Shown here piece by piece: positions 59,709 to 64,000 of a stretch of DNA of 64,000 bases. This stretch comes from an uncultured Calothrix sp. (lineage in GTDB: Bacteria > Cyanobacteriota > Cyanobacteriia > Cyanobacteriales > Nostocaceae). The stretch's first letter is position 1. Each line of letters starts with the position of its first letter. Location of the stretch: the NCBI GenBank assembly GCA_937973965.1, contig CALJJQ010000005.1, positions 62,001 to 126,000 of the forward strand, in the 5' to 3' direction. The notes under the pieces are model-generated. The model saw only the letters and a list, made by a program, of their open reading frames with translations, was not told the DNA's origin and did no database searches. Made by a program: the position numbers and the translations under genes.

Positions 59709-60338
59709 TTAAAATGCCTGAAAATTATGGGCACTACTAAAAAAATCAAGCTCGCATAACATGCCATAACGGTAGGTTGAGGTTAATATATCATTTTTAC
59801 TGCCATATCTATCCACCAAATTTTCCAATTCTTCAACGAGAAACTTGAAATCATCACTGCTATAGGTCTTAATCCAATCGGAATAATCGTGTTGGGGAAT
59901 ACCAGCTTTTGCTAATTCCTTTCCTAAAAACCCATACAATGCCATACAGGGGGACATTGCTGCTGCGGTAATTCCCACATCTCCACCCCAAGCGGTAGCG
60001 AGTAAAAAATCTGTGTAGCGTCTGGTAGCGATATCTGGTGCAATTTTGTGTAAATCCACCCCCCACTTTTGAGCATAACTTTGGTGAAGTTGCAATTCCT
60101 GGAGAACTCCACCTGCAAGATTGTGAAAAGTTGTTAAAATCTGGAAGTTTGGGGATTTCGCAGCAGCAATACTATAAGCACGAGCAAATGCTTGCAGAAA
60201 AAAAGTATCCTGTCCTACGTAATAGGCAAATTTTTCTTGGGGAAGATTTCCTGTGGCAATTCCCTGGACAAAAGGATGGTGCAGACAAGCTTGGGCTAAA
60301 TCTTGATTAAGTAACCAAAGTTCTTGGGATATGGACAT
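59709..60338 (-). CDS. tenA: TenA-family aminopyrimidine aminohydrolase (thiaminase II)
   Basis: Hydrolyses thiamine breakdown products such as aminomethyl-HMP for salvage. 209 residues, all-helical. FYAYY-type start of the domain is seen as KFAYYVGQDTFFLQAFARAY. The catalytic Cys is in AAMSPCMALYGFLG (about 135) and the acidic residues in LVEELENLVD. No other thiamine gene is adjacent and I see no TPP riboswitch upstream. Confidence 0.9.
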   Translation of the reverse strand: MSISQELWLLNQDLAQACLHHPFVQGIATGNLPQEKFAYYVGQDTFFLQAFARAYSIAAAKSPNFQILTTFHNLAGGVLQELQLHQSYAQKWGVDLHKIAPDIATRRYTDFLLATAWGGDVGITAAAMSPCMALYGFLGKELAKAGIPQHDYSDWIKTYSSDDFKFLVEELENLVDRYGSKNDILTSTYRYGMLCELDFFSSAHNFQAF

Positions 60339-60437
60339 TTGTGCATCTTGATTGGCAATTTCTGCTCACAATTCTAATACCAATTCTCAAAATCTTGGCT
60401 ACATATAAATGGGTTTTGCGGACGCGATGTGTTTTTT

Positions 60438-60457
60438 AGACGCGGCATGTCGCGTCT
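60438..60457. repeat. Hairpin of the dispersed family between tenA and pyrE
   Basis: AGACGCGGCATGTCGCGTCT, one mismatch from a perfect palindrome, with TCTAC following. A partial copy GACGCGATGTG precedes it at 60421. Confidence 0.55.
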
Positions 60458-60477
60458 CTACAATGTATACGATATCA

Positions 60478-61125
60478 TTACTGCCTGACCAGTTGTTTAT
60501 ACCTTTGTTGAATATCTTCAATGGAGTAAATGGCTGTAAATTCTAGACCCTGGGATTGATAAAATTCAGCCCCTCCTTGTTTACGGTCTACGAGGGAAAT
60601 TACCTGATTGACGGTATATCCTGCATCTCGGAGTCGGGTGACGGCTTTCATGGCCGATTGTCCGGTTGTCACCACATCCTCTAACACCACGATATTGGTT
60701 CCAGGGGTTAAAATTGGTCCTTCGATGTAGGCTTGGGTTCCATGTCCCTTAGCTTCCTTACGGATAATGAGAGCGGAAATGGGACGGTTTTCGTAGGCAG
60801 AAACAACGCTGACAGCGCTGACGATGGGGTCTGCACCTAGGGTTAATCCTGCGACTGCTTCGGTTTGGGGAGGTAATAAATCTAAAATGATTCGTCCCAC
60901 TGCTAAAGCTCCGAAAGGGTTGAGGGTGACAAGTTTGCAGTTGATGTAATATTTACTGCTTTGTCCCGAAGCAAGGGTAAAATCGCCCTCCTGATAGGCT
61001 TGCTGACAAATCAAATCGAGTAATTGCAATCGCAAAACTTCTCCTGTGGAGAATCGTACCGTATTTAAGTCCGTATTTGCGCTCTTGGGGGAATTTTGCG
61101 GAGAATTTTCCGTGGAATAGGTCAT
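60478..61125 (-). CDS. pyrE: Orotate phosphoribosyltransferase
   Basis: Makes orotidine 5'-phosphate from orotate and PRPP in pyrimidine synthesis. 215 residues; FTLASGQSSKYYINCK, AGLTLGADPIVSAVS, IRKEAKGHGTQ and the PRPP-binding VVLEDVVTTGQSAMKAV are clear. The N-terminal 25 residues (STENSPQNSPKSANTD) are a polar extension. Confidence 0.95.
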   Translation of the reverse strand: MTYSTENSPQNSPKSANTDLNTVRFSTGEVLRLQLLDLICQQAYQEGDFTLASGQSSKYYINCKLVTLNPFGALAVGRIILDLLPPQTEAVAGLTLGADPIVSAVSVVSAYENRPISALIIRKEAKGHGTQAYIEGPILTPGTNIVVLEDVVTTGQSAMKAVTRLRDAGYTVNQVISLVDRKQGGAEFYQSQGLEFTAIYSIEDIQQRYKQLVRQ

Positions 61126-61240
61126 TACAAATCGTCAAGGGTTGTGCTACACCAAAGGTTAAACTCGCAATTCGAGTTCTTCTATTCAGCATAATTTAAT
61201 CTGTGCTTAACTCAATATATTTTTAGGAGTGACCAATACC

Positions 61241-61669
61241 ATGCGTCGTCAATTTCCAACCTGGGGTAGTCTACTTGTATTAGCCGCCACCTTTGCTTCA
61301 TCCACAGTAGTTTCAGCAAGAGAACAAGAACCATCACTATACGAAACCGCAAGCGATGTGATCGAACGTGCGTATTTTAAGAATAGTCCCGATTTTTACC
61401 GTAATAATTCCTTCCGTCGGGAAATTGATTGGTTATTAGGTCCTGGAAACCTATTCCGTAATTCTTTCCCCGAAAATGAAATTGCTCGTGATGCGGAATT
61501 GATTAATAAGGTATACAAAGACCTGCTAGTACAACAAGCAACCAATGACCCCTACATTCGTACCCCCGATTTACCCAATCCCTACAATTCTTCAATCCTC
61601 ATGTCTCCCCAGATGAATCCTAATCGATTACGGACAGGAACTGAGTTTCGATTTGATGCAATGCCATAG
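61241..61669 (+). CDS. Hypothetical secreted protein, 142 aa
   Basis: I take the ATG at 61241 because TAGGAG ends 11 bases upstream; a GTG at 61229 overlaps that ribosome site. A signal peptide (WGSLLVLAATFASSTVVSAR, about 8-27) is followed by a charged, Asn/Arg/Phe-rich domain with no cysteines (FYRNNSFRREIDWLLGPGNL). No family recognised. Divergent from pyrE. Confidence 0.6.
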   Translation: MRRQFPTWGSLLVLAATFASSTVVSAREQEPSLYETASDVIERAYFKNSPDFYRNNSFRREIDWLLGPGNLFRNSFPENEIARDAELINKVYKDLLVQQATNDPYIRTPDLPNPYNSSILMSPQMNPNRLRTGTEFRFDAMP

Positions 61670-61685
61670 GGAAGATTTTTTGATC

Positions 61686-61713
61686 GTACAGACGCGACAT
61701 GTCGCGTCTGTAC
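61686..61713. repeat. Perfect 28-bp palindrome of the dispersed hairpin family
   Basis: A fully self-complementary 28-mer with the half-site GTACAGACGCGACA. It is the most complete member of the CGCGACATGTCGCG type in the window and lies 17 bases after the stop of the small secreted protein, where it could also act as a terminator stem. Confidence 0.7.
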
Positions 61714-61851
61714 AGAAATGTCATGTTTTCATCCATAGTCGGCAAACAATAGGCGATCGCAATCAATCACTCTAATACGAGAAGTCAAATTTTATTGACT
61801 TTCCTCTCCCCTACTCTTCAGAATGTAACAAATGCATCATTAGGAGAAATC

Positions 61852-62139
61852 TTAATACCAGTACGAATTCGGCTTGACTTGAAAATCAGCACAATCGATA
61901 GCAGCTTCCGTATTCGCAATATAGGGATGAACCGTACACTTGAGTCGATAATCATCTGTAAAAAATTGACAATTGGCACAGGGGATTTGGTGCATTTTTT
62001 TTGCCGTGGTAATACTATCACGGGCAGCACTCCACATACTCCAGAGCGCCATACCTAAAATACCCCACGCAGCCACAAAACAAATCGGTACTAAAAAAGG
62101 ACGAATCAGCCGAATTATTACACCAATTATTTCTAGCAC
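61852..62139 (-). CDS. Conserved small membrane protein with Cys-rich C-terminus
   Basis: 95 residues. One or two hydrophobic helices (about 5-35: IIRLIRPFLVPICFVAAWGI) and a soluble tail with CANCQFFTDDYRLKCTVHPY and AIDCADFQ, i.e. four Cys plus His that could hold a metal or iron-sulfur cluster. I recognise the general type from cyanobacterial genomes but know no function. Confidence 0.6.
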   Translation of the reverse strand: MLEIIGVIIRLIRPFLVPICFVAAWGILGMALWSMWSAARDSITTAKKMHQIPCANCQFFTDDYRLKCTVHPYIANTEAAIDCADFQVKPNSYWY

Positions 62140-62440
62140 TGCTGATACCTAAATTAGACAATACAGAATTAAGTATACATGAAAGTAGAGACATAGCGAT
62201 GCCACGTCTATACTACTAAATTTGGACATAAATTATAATTATTTACATTTTGTATTAAAACCAAAATTATTGTAATAATCGTAATTATTGTAGAGACGTA
62301 GCGGTGCTAGGTCTTTACGTATACACGACATAAAATATTCAATTCATATTTGTATTCGGCAACACCCCTCTGTAAATATGGAAATAGCCAATTCCATCTA
62401 CTGCTAATCTATAAATATCTACCAACCAGCAGCAACAGCG
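62140..62440. other. Intergenic region with two degenerate hairpin repeats
   Basis: Holds decayed members of the CGTAGC-core hairpin family at about 62186-62215 and 62289-62317. Nothing else seen. Confidence 0.45.
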
Positions 62441-62533
62441 ATGACAACAGAGAAGAAGGAAATTTTTGACTATCTTGCATCGTTAATCAATTTGAGGAAG
62501 TGGGAAGTAAAGGAATGCAGCTTTGAACTGGTT

Positions 62534-62777
62534 TTGAACTGGTTCCCACGCTCAGCGTGGGAACTTACATCGGGAGGCTCCAGCCCCAGCCTCCGGAATC
62601 GAGGCAGAGCCTCGTGTGATGCGTCCCCACGCGGAGCATGGAGACGAGTGGTGTTTCCTTTTTGAACTGGTTCCCACGCTGAGCGTGGGAACTTACATCG
62701 GGAGGCTCCAGCCTCCGGAATCGATGTAGAGCCTCGTGTGATGCGTCCCCACGCGGAGCATGGAGACGAGTGGTGTT
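62534..62777. repeat. Tandem pair of about 120-bp REP-like units
   Basis: Unit 1 (62534-62656) and unit 2 (62661-62777) are nearly identical. Each contains, in order, the 23-nt stem-loop around CCCACGCTCAGCGTGGG, a GGAGGCTCCAGCC/CCTCC stem, a GAGGCAGAGCCTC stem (weaker in unit 2) and the CCCCACGCGGAGCATGG module, ending GAGTGGTGTTT. A 74-codon open frame from 62441 runs into unit 1; its first 30 codons (MTTEKKEIFDYLASLINLRK...) might be the remnant of a gene cut by the insertion. Confidence 0.75.
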
Positions 62778-62827
62778 TTAAAAGTAGTGGGAGTATCTTT
62801 CTCCCGATAGGTAAATTTTAAAATCTA

Positions 62828-62977
62828 ATGATTGATATTATTAGTAAATTCCTGAATTTGAATAACTTCCAAGCTGCCTGGGAAAAGGTAGCACAAGAAA
62901 GAATTTTGACAGCAAAATCAGAAGTTATTGCATTGCTGAATGGAGTAGGTTTAGAAATCAATACGGAAAAAACCTAA
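62828..62977 (+). pseudogene. Possible remnant of a reverse transcriptase (group II / CRISPR-associated type)
   Basis: ATG at 62828 opens 49 codons. The first part, NLNNFQAAWEKVAQ, resembles the N-terminal motif of cyanobacterial reverse transcriptases; the last part, ALLNGVGLEINTEKT, resembles the late palm/thumb motif GLELNPEKT. The central catalytic YADD region is missing, as if deleted internally. It could instead be a small gene of its own. No Cas genes, repeats or intron RNA domains are nearby. Confidence 0.4.
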
Positions 62978-63060
62978 ATAACGAGTTTTGAACGGGGATT
63001 TAGATCTCTCGGTCACGGCTTTTTAGAAAAGGCGATTTTTCCCCTCGATAGTAATAGCAC

Positions 63061-63441
63061 TAAGTAAGTGGGTGCAAAAATTTTCTCCACATACCAGCCA
63101 TGTGCGTTTAGCCTAATTACTTCCGCTCTGTCTTTGACTTTCTGTGGCACATCCTGTTTTCTCAGGTTTTGCAAAGTTTGGTCTTGCTCATGGGTCAGAA
63201 ATACCCTTAAACGTGCCCCCATACACAAATCACCTTGTAGATGCATTTTCAGTATTTGTATATCTTAACATACCGGACTTTTTTGATGCCTACCTACTTA
63301 GACCTTGCTTACGCTGTAATCAATGGTGTTCAAGCTAGAGGGGAAAAAAGCAATCACAGTACACGACGTGTAAAATTTAATTCTGAAAAGCTTGGTTAAG
63401 ATTCTGTTACATAACGGAAAATTTTTGCACCCACTTACTTA
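63061..63441. mobile_element. IS630-type deletion derivative (381 bp) with perfect 25-bp inverted ends
   Basis: Left end 63061-63085 begins TAAGTAAGTGGGTGCAAAAA; right end 63417-63441 is its exact complement. The outermost TA on each side fits the TA target duplication of the IS630/mariner group. Inside is only the N-terminal fragment of a transposase on the minus strand, so it can move only with help from a full copy elsewhere. The right end stops one base before the stop codon of the TPR gene. Confidence 0.85.
63079..63222 (-). pseudogene. IS630-family transposase, N-terminal fragment
   Basis: 48 codons starting MGARLRVFLTHEQDQTLQNL and containing VKDRAEVIRLNAHGWYVEKI, the helix-turn-helix start of IS630-type transposases. 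The frame then runs straight into the left terminal repeat (codons reading FAPTYLV) and stops at 63013, so everything downstream, including the DDE catalytic domain, was deleted. Confidence 0.8.
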
Positions 63442-63442
63442 A

Positions 63443-64000
63443 TTACATTTCCTCTTGAAACTGGACTAATAATTTGGGAATATAGTCATACCCATCAATA
63501 CCGATAATCGCAATCATCCGACTGCGACTTTGTTGGAGGTACTGATTAAACTGCTCGCTACCGATTTGTCCGCGCAAAATTAACAACATGGATGCGGTAT
63601 TTCGCCATTCCTGGGAGGAAATTTGTGCCAACAGATACATACCCAGACTACCTGTATAAATTGCTCGTTCGTAGTTTTGTAAGTTGTAGTTAGCTTGACA
63701 AAGGTAGGTGAGATTTCGACCCTGGAGATACAAATCCCCGGAAACTTGAGCAGTATTAAATCCGGCTTCCAGGTGTTTGATGGCAGTAGCAAAATCACCC
63801 GTGACTACGTAGGCAATACCGAGACTACTTAAGCATAAAGCTTTACTTTGGGGGTCGCCAAGTTGTTCGCTCAGTCTTAGACCCTGTTCCAGATAATTAA
63901 TTACTGTTGTGTAGGTTTCCGGTTCTGTAGTTTGTTGTTGTTGAGCTTGCATGACTTCGCTGTAACCTAGGTTAATCAAGGCATTAGCTTCCCCGGTTTT
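63443..64000 (-). CDS. Tetratricopeptide-repeat protein, 3' part
   Basis: The minus-strand frame is open across the right edge (codons GEANALINLGYS come before any start), so only the C-terminal 185 residues are in the window. At least three TPR-like units are visible (LINLGYSEVMQAQ, ALCLSSLGIAYVVTGDFATA, LTYLCQANYNLQNYERAI). The tail (IGSEQFNQYLQQSRSRMIAI...LLVQFQEEM) has no repeats. The start, and any N-terminal effector domain, lie outside. The IS630 derivative is inserted one base beyond its stop codon. Confidence 0.8.
   Translation of the reverse strand, partial: KTGEANALINLGYSEVMQAQQQQTTEPETYTTVINYLEQGLRLSEQLGDPQSKALCLSSLGIAYVVTGDFATAIKHLEAGFNTAQVSGDLYLQGRNLTYLCQANYNLQNYERAIYTGSLGMYLLAQISSQEWRNTASMLLILRGQIGSEQFNQYLQQSRSRMIAIIGIDGYDYIPKLLVQFQEEM

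Overview
The window is a 64 kb piece of a cyanobacterial chromosome, most likely from a filamentous Nostocales-type species. The evidence is the very frequent HIP1 octamer (GCGATCGC), a trnL-UAA gene carrying a group I intron, ndhL next to a DUF3007 gene and trpA, a Tic22-like protein, UbiA-type plastoquinone synthesis, and the many short dispersed palindromic repeats between genes. Gene density is moderate. Intergenic spaces of 0.5 to 2 kb are common and hold most of the repeats. Both end genes run off the window: larC at the left and a TPR protein at the right.

Layout. 1-6.6 kb: end of larC, a flippase-like membrane protein, an unknown 448-residue protein, trnL(UAA) with intron, ndhL-DUF3007-trpA, and a membrane/coiled-coil protein preceded by an overlapping 24-codon ORF. 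6.6-8.8 kb: non-coding, with a short mobile-like repeat. 8.8-17.8 kb: four same-strand genes for secreted or outer-membrane proteins (DUF11/SdrD-like, a 1329-residue barrel-like protein, a beta-helix plus OmpA protein, and a second SdrD-like protein). This is the most interesting block. 17.8-23.3 kb: a small secreted protein, a Tat-exported caspase-fold protein that has lost both catalytic residues, sat, and an L,D-transpeptidase. 24.8-27.3 kb: cydAB. 28.9-41.7 kb: secA, an HhoA-type protease, a secreted protein, an MscS channel, a WD40 protein, ubiA and ppx. 41.8-51.2 kb: a TonB-like proline-rich protein, tic22, prmC, ftsX, a SIMPL protein and a cation/proton antiporter. 51.4-58.9 kb: efp, accB, an ArsR regulator, a GerMN protein, a DUF2993 protein, speE and a sucrase/ferredoxin-like protein. 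59.7-64 kb: tenA, pyrE, two small unknown proteins, a cluster of mobile-element debris (tandem REP-like block, reverse-transcriptase remnant, IS630 deletion derivative) and a partial TPR gene.

Most genes are housekeeping: tryptophan, sulfate, thiamine, pyrimidine, polyamine and plastoquinone metabolism, fatty acid synthesis, translation, respiration and export. The candidate undescribed system is the 8.8-17.8 kb surface-protein cluster. Its domain make-up suggests an outer-membrane assembly with a barrel, peptidoglycan anchoring through OmpA, and secreted adhesive Ig-like or SdrD-like partners. The second theme is a set of non-autonomous repeats with shared ends and interchangeable palindromic cores. 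All assignments come from reading the sequence; no database search was run.
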